A stretch of DNA of 64,000 nt. Source: Mediterraneibacter faecis JCM 15917. GTDB lineage: Bacteria; Bacillota; Clostridia; Lachnospirales; Lachnospiraceae. Every line of letters begins with the position of its first letter. Positions within the stretch are counted from its first letter, which is position 1. The stretch lies in contig BBDW01000002.1 of NCBI GenBank assembly GCA_001312505.1, positions 248,001 to 312,000 of the forward strand, read 5' to 3'. Below the pieces are notes generated by a model. That model saw only the letters and a list, made by a program, of their open reading frames with translations, was not told the origin of the DNA and did not search any database. The position numbers and the translations under genes were made by a program. Below are positions 44,407 through 52,520 of the stretch, piece after piece.

Positions 44407-44778
44407 ATGAAAATTATATTCAACGATGGTCAGGAGCTGACAGTGCAGGATGTATCCATTCAGGCTGATGGTGGTCTTCTGGTCAAAACAATCTCAGCAA
44501 CAGAGGATGAGATCAAAGCAATTTTTTCAGACTCCATGACAACAAAGAAGATGACAGTCCGTGAGCGTGGATCAGAGCTTGCATGCTATGAAAATTATAC
44601 GAAGTTTGATGCTGTTGTGAAGTATACAGCGGGCATTCTTGGAATTGTCATGTACCAGGAAGAGCAGGCACCGGAAGACCGAATCAAGGCACTTGAGAAA
44701 GAAAAGGCAGACATGAAGGAGAAGATTGACCAGTTAGAGGGCTGTCTTCTGGAAATGTCTGAGCTGGTATATCAGTAA
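44407..44778 (+). CDS. Hypothetical tail-region protein
   Basis: 123 residues. IIFNDGQELTVQDVSIQADG and a C-terminal coiled coil (ALEKEKADMKEKIDQLEGCL). Possibly tail-fibre assembly or chaperone; no firm family. Confidence 0.55.
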   Translation: MKIIFNDGQELTVQDVSIQADGGLLVKTISATEDEIKAIFSDSMTTKKMTVRERGSELACYENYTKFDAVVKYTAGILGIVMYQEEQAPEDRIKALEKEKADMKEKIDQLEGCLLEMSELVYQ

Positions 44779-44834
44779 TGGTAACTCTATTAACCAATTT
44801 ATTCATAATGCTACAAAACAACGGAGGTAAAGAA

Positions 44835-44978
44835 ATGATGGCAATGTTATGGGCACAGCAGATTATGTTGGGAAAGAAAACGTATGAACAGGTTCCAAGA
44901 CTTTTGAAAGATAAGGTAAAAGAGATCCTGGAAGATTCCGGAATGGGCGAACTTGTTACAGATGAGACACAGGAGTAG
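44835..44978 (+). CDS. CD1375-like small protein
   Basis: 47 residues from ATG 44835 (GGAGGTAAAGAA). MAMLWAQQIMLGKKTYEQVP and RLLKDKVKEILEDSGM match a small protein found after fibre genes. An upstream ATG at 44778 gives a longer hydrophobic start but lacks a ribosome site. Confidence 0.6.
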   Translation: MMAMLWAQQIMLGKKTYEQVPRLLKDKVKEILEDSGMGELVTDETQE

Positions 44979-44990
44979 AGGTGAAAACAG

Positions 44991-45875
44991 ATGGCAGTAA
45001 AAACAGCACAGTATATATTTAATGGTCAGACGATTAATCTGACATACAATTCAACATCAGGAAAATGGGAAGCGACGGTAACTGCACCAAGTAAATCCAG
45101 TTATAGCCAGACGGACCACGTTCTGGGCGGTACGGTAAAGGCTACAGATGTGGCAGGAAATACAACGACCGTTGATCAGAGCCATGCAACACTTGGTTCC
45201 TCTCTGAAGATCAGAGTCAAAGAGAAGGTAGCTCCGGTAATCAGTATCACTGCACCGACAGCCGATTCTTATATTACAAACGCAACACCGACCATCAAGT
45301 TTACGGTAACAGATGCAGATTCTGGTGTAAATTCCGGTACAATCGCAATGAAGCTGGATGGTACAGCCGTTACAGTTACAAAGACAGCAATCACAGGTGG
45401 ATATGAATGCAGCTATAAACCGACTACCGCACTGAAAGATGGAAGTCACACAATTTCTGTGACAGCATCAGATAATGATGGAAATGCAGCTTCAGCGAAG
45501 ACAGCAACCTTTACAGTGGATACAGTACCGCCGACTCTGACGATTACAGCACCGGCAGAAGGTCTTGTGACAAATAAGACAACTATTACTGTTACAGGTA
45601 AGACAGACGATGCAACATCTAAGCCGGTTACAGTTACTGTAAATGGTGCAGCGGCTACAGTTGGGACAGATGGATTCTTTAGCAAGGATGTAACGCTGAC
45701 CAATGGTGCAAACAAGATTACGATCATTGCCAAGGACAAAGCAGGTAAGACTACAACGATCACGAGAAATGTAACGCTTGATACAGCCGCTCCGGTGATC
45801 AAGTCTATCACCCTGACTCCGAATCCGGTTGATTGTGGTAAGACCTTTGTGATTGCTGTAGAGATTACGGACTAG
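44991..45875 (+). CDS. Ig-like repeat tail decoration protein
   Basis: 294 residues. Three to four Ig-like beta-sandwich blocks rich in Thr/Val: DHVLGGTVKATDVAGNTTTV, HTISVTASDNDGNAASAKTA (VSxDxAGN-type closing strand), TITVTGKTDDATSKPVTVTV, KITIIAKDKAGKTTTITRNV. Such domains are typical phage adhesins. It starts right after the CD1375-like gene. Confidence 0.75.
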   Translation: MAVKTAQYIFNGQTINLTYNSTSGKWEATVTAPSKSSYSQTDHVLGGTVKATDVAGNTTTVDQSHATLGSSLKIRVKEKVAPVISITAPTADSYITNATPTIKFTVTDADSGVNSGTIAMKLDGTAVTVTKTAITGGYECSYKPTTALKDGSHTISVTASDNDGNAASAKTATFTVDTVPPTLTITAPAEGLVTNKTTITVTGKTDDATSKPVTVTVNGAAATVGTDGFFSKDVTLTNGANKITIIAKDKAGKTTTITRNVTLDTAAPVIKSITLTPNPVDCGKTFVIAVEITD

Positions 45876-45886
45876 GAGGTTCTGTT

Positions 45887-46186
45887 ATGGTTGTGAAGGC
45901 AACCGGCAAGGTAGACGGGAAAGAGGTTATCTTTGAACGGGCAGAAGGGGGGGATCTGTGGAAAGTCACGATCCCCCCCTATGATCTTGATGGGATGTAT
46001 GTGGTAGAAGTGACTGCAGAAGACGAGGCGGGTAATATAGCATTTTGCACGAAGTTACTGTTAATCGTGGATCCAGCTACTCTATGCATCCATCTCATAC
46101 CATATGAGTATACCGTGGAAGTAGTTCAGGAAGAATTTTGTGTGGATGTGGTTCATCCGTGTCATGGGAGGTGCTGTTGTGAATAG
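45887..46186 (+). CDS. Ig-like/BIG companion protein
   Basis: 99 residues from ATG 45887 (GGAGG upstream). GMYVVEVTAEDEAGNIAFCT carries the Ig-like closing strand; the tail is Cys rich (CHGRCCCE). G7 at 45948 and C7 at 45973 both insert a residue (EGGD, IPPYD). Confidence 0.6.
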   Translation: MVVKATGKVDGKEVIFERAEGGDLWKVTIPPYDLDGMYVVEVTAEDEAGNIAFCTKLLLIVDPATLCIHLIPYEYTVEVVQEEFCVDVVHPCHGRCCCE

Positions 46187-46448
46187 AGTAAGATTTATCC
46201 AGGGTGAGGACAAACATGTCAAACTGCTGGTAAGAAGTCCGAATAATGAACCATTTACCATTCTGGCAGCATCTTACAGTCTGTCACGGTTTGGAGAAGT
46301 TGAATCTCATGGAGAATGTGAGATCAATGGTCATTATCTGGATATTAAAATTGCACCAGTGCAAAAGGCGAAGTCTTATATACTGGAAGTTACTTATGTG
46401 GTTGCTGATTCAACGAGGAAAGTAAGGATAGAAGTAGAGGTGGTATGA
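46179..46448 (+). CDS. Hypothetical beta-rich tail-region protein
   Basis: 89 residues from GTG 46179 (GGGAGG seven bases upstream). VRFIQGEDKHVKLLVRSPNN and YILEVTYVVADSTRKVRIEV. Stop overlaps the next start. Confidence 0.55.
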   Translation: MNRVRFIQGEDKHVKLLVRSPNNEPFTILAASYSLSRFGEVESHGECEINGHYLDIKIAPVQKAKSYILEVTYVVADSTRKVRIEVEVV

Positions 46449-46612
46449 TGCTGACAATCACGGAAATCAAATTGAGCAAAAATCCTGTCGGGACAGGGGG
46501 GGAAAAGTTTACCATATCTGTGCAGATTCAGGAGACAGCAGATTATCCGTATGACTATCCTTATGATTTCCCGGTATCCTGCACGGTCACAGCGAAACCG
46601 AAAGAAACATAA
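46445..46612 (+). CDS. Small hypothetical tail protein
   Basis: 55 residues from ATG 46445, overlapping the previous stop. LTITEIKLSKNPVGTGGEKF, with one Gly too many at G7 46496, then SVQIQETADYPYDYPYDFPV. Function unknown. Confidence 0.5.
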   Translation: MMLTITEIKLSKNPVGTGGEKFTISVQIQETADYPYDYPYDFPVSCTVTAKPKET

Positions 46613-46702
46613 AAATGATTTTCAGAGGGACTGAATATTGTATCATCAAATTACCCTGAGCTGTTTAAATAAGAAGAAACTCGTTTGAATTAACTGACAA
46701 CC

Positions 46703-47026
46703 GTGATATACAGGTGGTACACAAAAACACCGAAAACCCCCGGAGTTTATGCGGCTCATGGAGGTATTGCTATGGCAGCAGGAGCTATCATTATAACGTT
46801 ATTGGAGTTGATTGTCGGAACTATTGTAAATATCATATTGGGATGGAATGTATGGGACTACAGCAATCTTCCAGGAAATCTGCTTGGACAGATTTGTCCG
46901 CAATTTACGGTATTGTGGTTCTTCCTGTCGGCTGTAGCCGTCTATCTAGATGATTGGATAAGATACTTGCTGTGGGGGGAGAAAAACGGCCAAAATATAA
47001 ATTTTAGAAAGGAAGGATTGAAATGA
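46703..47026 (+). CDS. Putative membrane protein (CmpB/PF06541-like, short form)
   Basis: 107 residues, GTG 46703 as annotated, weakly supported; ATG 46751 is an alternative. AAGAIIITLLELIVGTIVNI, LGWNVWDYSNLPGNLLGQIC and VLWFFLSAVAVYLDDWIRYL give two membrane helices. This matches the C-terminal part of the putative ABC transporter permease group. Its place just before the holin suggests a lysis role. Confidence 0.55.
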   Translation: MIYRWYTKTPKTPGVYAAHGGIAMAAGAIIITLLELIVGTIVNIILGWNVWDYSNLPGNLLGQICPQFTVLWFFLSAVAVYLDDWIRYLLWGEKNGQNINFRKEGLK

Positions 47027-47487
47027 TGGATAAGATTATCACATTGCTGTCAAGCAATTCATTTGTAAAAATTTTGCTGATAGCGGTTGCTCTAGATACG
47101 ATACTTGGTGTACTCAGAGCGATTAAAGAACACAAATTCAACAGCTGCGTAGGAATCGACGGAGCAATTCGGAAAGCAGGAATGCTCCTGTCAGTAGGAT
47201 TCCTTATGGCAACGGACGTGATTATGCATATTAATGTATTAGGCATGGTACCTGAGAAATATGTACAGATTCTTGGAATTGATAAGATGGGAATCTGCGA
47301 ATTCTTCAGTCTACTATTCATATTGTACGAACTGGTTAGCATCCTCAAGAATATGACATTATGCGGACTTCCAGTACCAACCAAAATCAAGAAATGGATT
47401 CAGAAATTCCTCGATGATATGACAGAAGAGCTTCCGAAAGAAGCAGCCAAGGAATTGCACCAGTGCAAGAAAGGAGAAGAATCATGA
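47023..47487 (+). CDS. Phage holin (toxin secretion/phage lysis holin family)
   Basis: 154 residues, ATG overlapping the previous stop. SFVKILLIAVALDTILGVLR, IRKAGMLLSVGFLMATDVIM and FFSLLFILYELVSILKNM give three helices; the family shows a conserved DTILG and ELVSI...N. It makes the membrane lesion that releases endolysin. Confidence 0.85.
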   Translation: MMDKIITLLSSNSFVKILLIAVALDTILGVLRAIKEHKFNSCVGIDGAIRKAGMLLSVGFLMATDVIMHINVLGMVPEKYVQILGIDKMGICEFFSLLFILYELVSILKNMTLCGLPVPTKIKKWIQKFLDDMTEELPKEAAKELHQCKKGEES

Positions 47488-47660
47488 CAGAACAGACAAT
47501 TAAAGAAACAATTAAGAGTTTCGCTTACGGACTTTCAGCAAAGGAAATCTCCGATAACGAAGGAACATCACTTGAAGTTATGGAGAAGTTCGCAGAGGAA
47601 CACGCTGCGGAGATTGAGCAGAAGAAAGCAGAATTGAAGGAAGGTGGATGGTATGAGTAA
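47484..47660 (+). CDS. Small holin-associated protein
   Basis: 58 residues from ATG 47484, overlapping the holin stop. Helical HTH-like AKEISDNEGTSLEVMEKFAE. Ends 8 bases into the endolysin gene. Possibly regulates lysis timing. Confidence 0.55.
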   Translation: MTEQTIKETIKSFAYGLSAKEISDNEGTSLEVMEKFAEEHAAEIEQKKAELKEGGWYE

Positions 47661-48726
47661 TCTGATTATTGACGTATCTTATCATAATGGAGTCATCAAC
47701 TGGGAAAAGGTAAAAGCATCTGGTTGTGCCGGAGCTATTCTCCGCTGTGGATATGGAGATGATATCGCATCACAGGACGATAAGCAGTGGATTCGCAACC
47801 TTGCAGAGTGCGAAAGACTTGGAATTCCGGTAGGAGTCTATCTGTACAGCTACGCTACTTGTGACAGACAGGCGCAGAGCGAACTTGATCACATCTTGAG
47901 ATTGATTAAAGGGCATACATTCCAGTTACCAATTTTCATTGATGTAGAAGAGCCGGGAACACAGAACTATGCTCCTAGATGCTGTGAAATCGTCTGCGAA
48001 GGACTTAAGGCGAATGGATATATTCCGGGAATCTACGCTTCACTGAGTTGGTTTAGCAACCATCTTGGAAGTGTACGTGGCAAGTATATTGAATGGATGG
48101 CAAGATACAAGAATCTTCCGGAAGATACATACAAGGGACAGTACGCAATTTGGCAGTATTCCTCAGATGGTTATGTAGATGGAGTCAGCGGAAGAGTAGA
48201 TGTGAACCATTGCTACATGGAGTTTGGTGGAACTGTTCAGCCTGTTACACCGTCAGCACCTTCTAAGCCAGCAGAGAAGAAAGACTTAGGACAGGTCGAT
48301 ATTACATATCAGGCTTTCACGGATAGATGGTGGCCACCAGTAGTGAACAAGATTGATTGGGCTGGAAAAGGTGATAATGTTCCAATCAAGTGGCTTGCGA
48401 TCAAAGTTAGCAAGGGAAGTATCCGTTGTCGAGTATACACAAGAAAGAGTGGTTGGCTTCCGTATCTTACATTCGGCAATAGCTATGATCTGAATGATAA
48501 AAAGAACGGAATCCTCGGAGATGGTTCAGAGATTCTTGCTATTGAGCTGTACTACATCACACCGGATGGATATAAGTACAAGATGGTTCATTACAGAGTT
48601 TCTGTTAGAGATAACTCTAACTTCTACGGTGAGCAGATCGACACGTTAAAAACCAACGGTGCAGACGGTTATGCGGGGGGGGACAAGAAGAGATTCGTGG
48701 ATAAGTTCCAGGCTTGGATTGAGTAG
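47653..48726 (+). CDS. GH25 endolysin
   Basis: 357 residues from ATG 47653 (AAGGTGG upstream). GH25 domain: LIIDVSYHNGVINWEKVKAS (Asp/Glu active site), LPIFIDVEEPGT (catalytic D..E), YIEWMARYKN, WQYSSDG, GVSGRVDVNHCY. A linker (PSAPSKPAEKK) leads to a C-terminal wall-binding domain (LAIKVSKGSIRCRVYTRKSG). G8 at 48676 adds a Gly near the end. Cleaves peptidoglycan muramic acid bonds. Confidence 0.92.
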   Translation: MSNLIIDVSYHNGVINWEKVKASGCAGAILRCGYGDDIASQDDKQWIRNLAECERLGIPVGVYLYSYATCDRQAQSELDHILRLIKGHTFQLPIFIDVEEPGTQNYAPRCCEIVCEGLKANGYIPGIYASLSWFSNHLGSVRGKYIEWMARYKNLPEDTYKGQYAIWQYSSDGYVDGVSGRVDVNHCYMEFGGTVQPVTPSAPSKPAEKKDLGQVDITYQAFTDRWWPPVVNKIDWAGKGDNVPIKWLAIKVSKGSIRCRVYTRKSGWLPYLTFGNSYDLNDKKNGILGDGSEILAIELYYITPDGYKYKMVHYRVSVRDNSNFYGEQIDTLKTNGADGYAGGDKKRFVDKFQAWIE

Positions 48727-48731
48727 AAAAG

Positions 48732-48768
48732 ATGCCCCCAGAGCAGTTCGCTTTGGGGGGGCTTTAAT
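48732..48768 (+). terminator. Terminator after endolysin
   Basis: GCCCCCAGAGC AGTTC GCTTTGGGGGGGC. Pairing is perfect (10 bp) if both tracts are C4 and G4; as read they are C5 and G7. Confidence 0.75.
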
Positions 48769-48788
48769 ATTGTATCATTTTCTTCTAT

Positions 48789-48815
48789 TTTCGTGTTGCA
48801 TTTCGTGTTGCATAG
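48789..48815. repeat. 27-bp integrase arm-type repeat, right copy
   Basis: Identical to 9898-9924, 120 bases inside attR. Confidence 0.7.
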
Positions 48816-48934
48816 TTTTCTAATATCGTATATTTTCACCATTTTATGAGAATTATTCTAATATGCTAGAATCCTAGAACCTTGTATTTACTGGGAAAAA
48901 CAAAAAACCCAGCAATCATAACGATTACTGGGCT

Positions 48935-48965
48935 TACAGGGGGGATGAGAGAATCGAACTCCCAC
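48935..48965. other. attR core
   Basis: TACAG then G-run (six) ATGAGAGAATCG, AACTCCCAC; it lies in the 3' part of tRNA-Trp, so integration leaves the tRNA whole. Confidence 0.85.
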
Positions 48966-49011
48966 CAAAGGTTTTGGAGACCCCCTATCATACCATTTGA
49001 CCAATCCCCCT
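48937..49011 (-). tRNA. tRNA-Trp (CCA anticodon), G tracts apparently lengthened
   Basis: Anticodon loop CTCCAAA; T-arm GGGAG-TTCGATT-CTCTC; discriminator G as for Trp. The sequenced tRNA does not fold cleanly: acceptor G5/C6 and anticodon-stem G5. If all three tracts are four long, acceptor AGGGGAT/ATCCCCT, D-stem GTCA/TGAT, anticodon stem GGGGT/ACCTT all pair. The attL copy has four. The phage integrated at its 3' end. Confidence 0.85.
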
Positions 49012-49065
49012 ATTCAGTTGTCGCTTAACTCAAGCGACTTGTTAAGTATACCTTATGGAGTGATG

Positions 49066-49413
49066 AATGTCAAGAAAAAAATAAAGAAAATTCAAGAAAT
49101 GTTTCAAGGATGGTTCTCTAATTCTGAATCAAATTATAACGCATTTATCCAAGCGATGCTTCGGGGGGAATGTGAAAGAGATGAATACTTATATGAATGA
49201 AGTTGCACTAGCTACATTCAACAGTTTTGATACAGGAAGACATCCGTCAGGAAAAAGTCAGCCGGAGCGTTTCTATCATGGATTCGTTCTGGGACTTTTG
49301 GTAGAATTAAGAGATTGTTATGAAGTAAAGTCCAACAGAGAAAGCGGTTACGGGCGATATGATGTGATGTTAATACCAAGAGAAACGCCGGATCAGGCAA
49401 TTATAAAAAAGGA
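49066..49413 (+). pseudogene. DUF1703/PD-(D/E)XK ATPase-associated protein, C-terminal fragment
   Basis: MFQGWFSNSESNYNAFIQAM, then after a G6 break at about 49163, EMNTYMNEVALATFNSFDTG and FYHGFVLGLLVELRDCYEVK, SNRESGYGRYDVMLIPRE. It matches the nuclease end of DUF1703 proteins (catalytic Asp/Glu-x-Lys region lost after QAII). The N-terminal AAA-ATPase half is missing, so it is a remnant. Confidence 0.65.
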
Positions 49414-49446
49414 AGAAGCGACCTCAAAATCACTTCTTCCTTTCTT
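49413..49446 (-). terminator. dapA terminator
   Basis: AAGGAAGAAGTGA...TCGCTTCTTCCTT with T run on the minus strand; also touches the end of the DUF1703 fragment. Confidence 0.75.
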
Positions 49447-49453
49447 TGTTCTC

Positions 49454-50338
49454 TTACAGAATTCCAAGATCCATCATTGCTTTTTTCAGAACTTCTTTAT
49501 GTGCATCTTCCATCTCTGTCAGAGGTGCTCTAAGAGTTCCAACTTCTTTTCCCATCATGTTAAGAGCAGCCTTAACCGGGATCGGGTTCACTTCACAGAA
49601 GAGAGCATCAACCAGTGGAAGTGCATCTAACTGCATCTTGCGGCTACCTGCGATATCTCCTGAGAAAAATTTGTAGCACATGTCATGCACGTAAGCCGGA
49701 GCTACGTTGGAGAGAACGGAGATAACTCCGATTCCGCCAAGTGCGAGAAGCGGTACAACCTGATCATCATTTCCTGAGTAAAGATCAACGTTGCCATCAC
49801 AAAGATGCATGATCTGTGCAACTGTGCTGATATTTCCAGATGCTTCTTTAATACCTACGATGTTCTCAACATCTTTCACAAGTGTTGCAACTGTCTGTGG
49901 CTGAAGTCCACATCCTGTACGGCTTGGTACATTGTACAGAATCGCCGGAATATTTACTTCATTACAAATTGCTGTGTAATGAGCAATCAGTCCGTTCTGT
50001 GTTGCTTTATTATAATATGGTGTAACGAGCAGAATTCCGTCAGCTCCATCTTCCTGAGCTTCTTTGGATAACTGGATCGCTGTTCTTGTACAATTAGAAC
50101 CTGTTCCGGCGATGACCGGGATACGGTGGTTCACACGCTCAATTGCAAAACGGATTGTTGCTGCATGTTCTTCCTCTGTCATAGTAGCGGATTCACCTGT
50201 TGTTCCACAGATGACGATCGCATCTGTTCCGCCTGCAATCTGCTCCTCTAACATCTCATCTAATTTGTCATAATTGACCTCAAGATTCTCTTTCATCGGA
50301 GTAGCGATCGCTACACCTGCGCCTTTAAAAATTGCCAT
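49454..50338 (-). CDS. dapA: 4-hydroxy-tetrahydrodipicolinate synthase
   Basis: 294 residues, family length. Conserved features: GTTGESATMTEEEH (Thr pair of the triad near 45), LYNVPSRTGCGL (Tyr), IVGIKEASGN (Schiff-base Lys near 162). TIM barrel enzyme condensing pyruvate with aspartate semialdehyde, first step of lysine and diaminopimelate synthesis. GGAGGATAAAAAG before ATG 50338. A lysine riboswitch lies upstream. Confidence 0.95.
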   Translation of the reverse strand: MAIFKGAGVAIATPMKENLEVNYDKLDEMLEEQIAGGTDAIVICGTTGESATMTEEEHAATIRFAIERVNHRIPVIAGTGSNCTRTAIQLSKEAQEDGADGILLVTPYYNKATQNGLIAHYTAICNEVNIPAILYNVPSRTGCGLQPQTVATLVKDVENIVGIKEASGNISTVAQIMHLCDGNVDLYSGNDDQVVPLLALGGIGVISVLSNVAPAYVHDMCYKFFSGDIAGSRKMQLDALPLVDALFCEVNPIPVKAALNMMGKEVGTLRAPLTEMEDAHKEVLKKAMMDLGIL

Positions 50339-50397
50339 TCTTTTTATCCTCCTTCAACATGGTGAAACAAAGTATTACTGGTCACAGCAGGTTATTG

Positions 50398-50541
50398 GTT
50401 ACTGTTCACTCCCGTGTCAATCACTTCGCTGATTGACACGGAGGATGCGTGTTTTGACTTGAATGCATCTCGCCCCCCCATCGCCAAAGGCGATTTAAAA
50501 TGGCGAGATGCGTTGCTGGTCGCACATCGTGTGAACAGTAA
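50398..50541. repeat. Nested palindromic intergenic element
   Basis: Outer arms GTTACTGTTCAC and GTGAACAGTAAC; within, hairpin CCGTGTCAATCA-CTTCGC-TGATTGACACGG; then GCATCTCGCC...GGCGAGATGC with a nested ATCGCC-AAAG-GGCGAT. Lies between riboswitch terminator and dapA. Looks like a mobile or repetitive element. Confidence 0.7.
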
Positions 50542-50644
50542 CGGTTATTGCGCATAAGTTCCTTGTGAACGATAATTATAATAGCCATGAGCAGTAACTG
50601 TTTAATATACATCTATGCAAGAATGCGTAAACTGTAAATAAACA

Positions 50645-50870
50645 TAAAAGAAACGGCAAGATGCGCCGTCCCAAAATATACATTATGTATAATTCAGATA
50701 GCTCTCCATCTTGCGATGACAGTCATGCCGCTATTCACGTCATGCCCAAGAACAAGAACTCAGGATTCTTACCCTTTCGGCATCTTTCCCTTTCCGATGA
50801 GTTCTTCTGTTCCTGACACATCCGTCACCTTACTTATGAAAAATGCAACCTCTATCTACGTTTCCGTGTT
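50645..50870 (-). promoter_or_regulatory. Lysine riboswitch (L box) with terminator
   Basis: On the minus strand from about 50870: GTAGATAGAGGTTGCA, TAAGTAAGGTGACGGATGTG, GATGCCGAAAGGG, GCATGACTGTCATCGCAAGA, TGGAGAGCTATC, all typical of the L box. A GACGGC-GCATCTT-GCCGT hairpin with TTTCTTTT (50645-50672) forms the terminator. Lysine would stop transcription of dapA. Confidence 0.85.
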
Positions 50871-50894
50871 TAAGCAAATAATAACACCGAGGGT

Positions 50895-51197
50895 ACAATG
50901 ATGTCAACATGGTTTCTGGATTTCTTTCTTATTTATAGTACCCGGGTTATAAGTACACCTTATAAAAATTGATTATAATAAAGTATAACCGATTTTTTGA
51001 CTTTTTTCTTATATATATGATATCATTAATTCGCTAGATGTGTGAATGACAAAGTTGTTTCATTTGCACTTTTTTATGCTTGTATGTTTGTTTTTTGAAA
51101 AACAATCGCAAGAAACGACATAAGATAACAAGAGAAAATTGCGAGGATGAGAACCGCGATCCTTGGAAAAGGTATGTGGATAGGAAGGAGACCTACT
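50895..51197. other. AT-rich intergenic region
   Basis: No gene. Contains TATAAT-like boxes around 50970-50985 and long T runs; probable promoter of the molybdenum hydroxylase operon, not precisely placed. Confidence 0.4.
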
Positions 51198-52016
51198 GTG
51201 TTAACAATCGGTAATTACGTGAAAGTTAAGACACTGGAGGAGGCTTACGAGCTGAATCAGGCAAGAAACAGTCGTATCATGGGCGGTATGATGTGGATGA
51301 GATTAGGAAATGCAAGAGTGAAGACAATCATTGATATGTCGGAACTTGGTTTGAATGAGATTGAGGAGACAGACCATGTATTCCGCATTGGAGCAATGTG
51401 TACACTGCGCCAGCTGGAAGAGCATGAGGGGGGGCTGAGAAAATTCTATGGGGACGGAATTGCAGAAAGCCTTCGTCATATTGTTGGAGTTCAGTTTAGA
51501 AATCAGGCAACAGTTGGAGGCAGTATCTATGGAAGATACGGATTTTCTGATGTGCTGACTGCATTACTGGCACTGGATACATTTGTGGAATTATATAATG
51601 GAGGAACTGTTCGACTTTCTGAGTTTGTAAACAGAAAAGCAGATAAGGATATTCTTGTATCCGTGATCGTCAGAAAGAGCAAGAGAAAATTCCGTTATGA
51701 ATCAATTCGTCAGACAAAGACAGATTTTCCAGTACTGACATGTTCTGTCGTAACAGGAATTTACAGAGGTCAGGAGTCCTGGTTCTTTTCGGTAGGAGCA
51801 AGACCGATGAAAGCGGCATTGCTTGAAAAGCAGTGGGAGATCCCGAAAGATGCTACAGACGAGCAGCTCACAGAGTATGCAAAACGTGTGGCAGCAGAAT
51901 TTACTTATGGAAGCAATATGCGCGGAAGTGCGGAGTACAGACAGCACCTTGCGGAGGTTCTGCTTCGCAGAGAGATGCGCTCAATTTTAGATGAATATAA
52001 TGCGGAGGAGAAATAG
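51198..52016 (+). CDS. Molybdenum hydroxylase FAD-binding subunit
   Basis: 272 residues from GTG 51198 (AGGAAGGAG seven bases upstream). CO-dehydrogenase medium-subunit type FAD domain: SRIMGGMMWMRLGN, HIVGVQFRNQATVGGSIYGR and the C-terminal CO_deh_flav_C domain (EILVSVIVRKSKRKF-like IVRKSKRKFRYESIRQTKTD). First of three genes. Passes electrons from the iron-sulfur subunit. Confidence 0.85.
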   Translation: MLTIGNYVKVKTLEEAYELNQARNSRIMGGMMWMRLGNARVKTIIDMSELGLNEIEETDHVFRIGAMCTLRQLEEHEGGLRKFYGDGIAESLRHIVGVQFRNQATVGGSIYGRYGFSDVLTALLALDTFVELYNGGTVRLSEFVNRKADKDILVSVIVRKSKRKFRYESIRQTKTDFPVLTCSVVTGIYRGQESWFFSVGARPMKAALLEKQWEIPKDATDEQLTEYAKRVAAEFTYGSNMRGSAEYRQHLAEVLLRREMRSILDEYNAEEK

Positions 52017-52017
52017 G

Positions 52018-52518
52018 ATGGAAGTACAGTTTACCCTGAATGGAAAGAAAGTAAGTACAGAGATCGCTGCAGATACAGTCCTTTTGAACCTTCTGCGTGA
52101 TCTTGGATGTAAGAGTGTAAAATGTGGATGCGAGACAACAAACTGTGGTTTGTGTACAGTATGGATCGATGGAAAATCCCGCCTGTCATGTTCTGTTCTT
52201 GCAGCAAGCATTGACGGACATGAAGTGACAACACTTGAGGGTGTGGAGAAAGAAGCAGCAGAATTCGGCTCATTTCTTGCACAGGAAGGTGCGGAGCAGT
52301 GTGGATTCTGTTCCCCCCCTGGATTCATTATGAACGTGCTCGCAATGTTTCGTGAATTGAAGAACCCTTCTATAGAAGAAATCAAAGAATATCTGGCAGG
52401 AAATCTGTGCCGCTGTACAGGATACATGGGACAGCTTCGTGCAATCCAGAAATATATGGAAGTCAGAAATACAGCAGTTAACATTACAGTAAAGAAAATG
52501 GGCGGGGGGGAGGAGTAA
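52018..52518 (+). CDS. Molybdenum hydroxylase 2Fe-2S subunit
   Basis: 166 residues from ATG 52018. Plant-type [2Fe-2S]: CGCETTNCGLCTVWIDGK; second centre: QCGFCSPPGFIMNV and NLCRCTGY. The SPP has one Pro more than the usual CSPGF because of C7 at 52313. Typical size. Middle gene of the operon. Confidence 0.88.
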   Translation: MEVQFTLNGKKVSTEIAADTVLLNLLRDLGCKSVKCGCETTNCGLCTVWIDGKSRLSCSVLAASIDGHEVTTLEGVEKEAAEFGSFLAQEGAEQCGFCSPPGFIMNVLAMFRELKNPSIEEIKEYLAGNLCRCTGYMGQLRAIQKYMEVRNTAVNITVKKMGGGEE

Positions 52519-52520
52519 GA

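Larger units (their letters stand above)
9829..48965. mobile_element. Siphovirus prophage integrated in tRNA-Trp
   Basis: Bounded by attL (9829) and attR (48935), with integrase at the left end and lysis genes at the right end. All modules are present: lysogeny switch, recombination, replication, packaging, head, tail, lysis. Length is about 39.1 kb. HK97-type capsid, SPP1-type portal, tape measure, Dit and Gp37-like tail proteins define a siphovirus. No integrated foreign transposon is seen. If the frame breaks are sequencing artefacts the prophage may be inducible. Confidence 0.95.

Noticed and set aside
46703-47026. Full ABC transporter permease
   Set aside because: Only the last two helices of the family are present and there is no ATPase gene; a phage membrane protein is a better reading.
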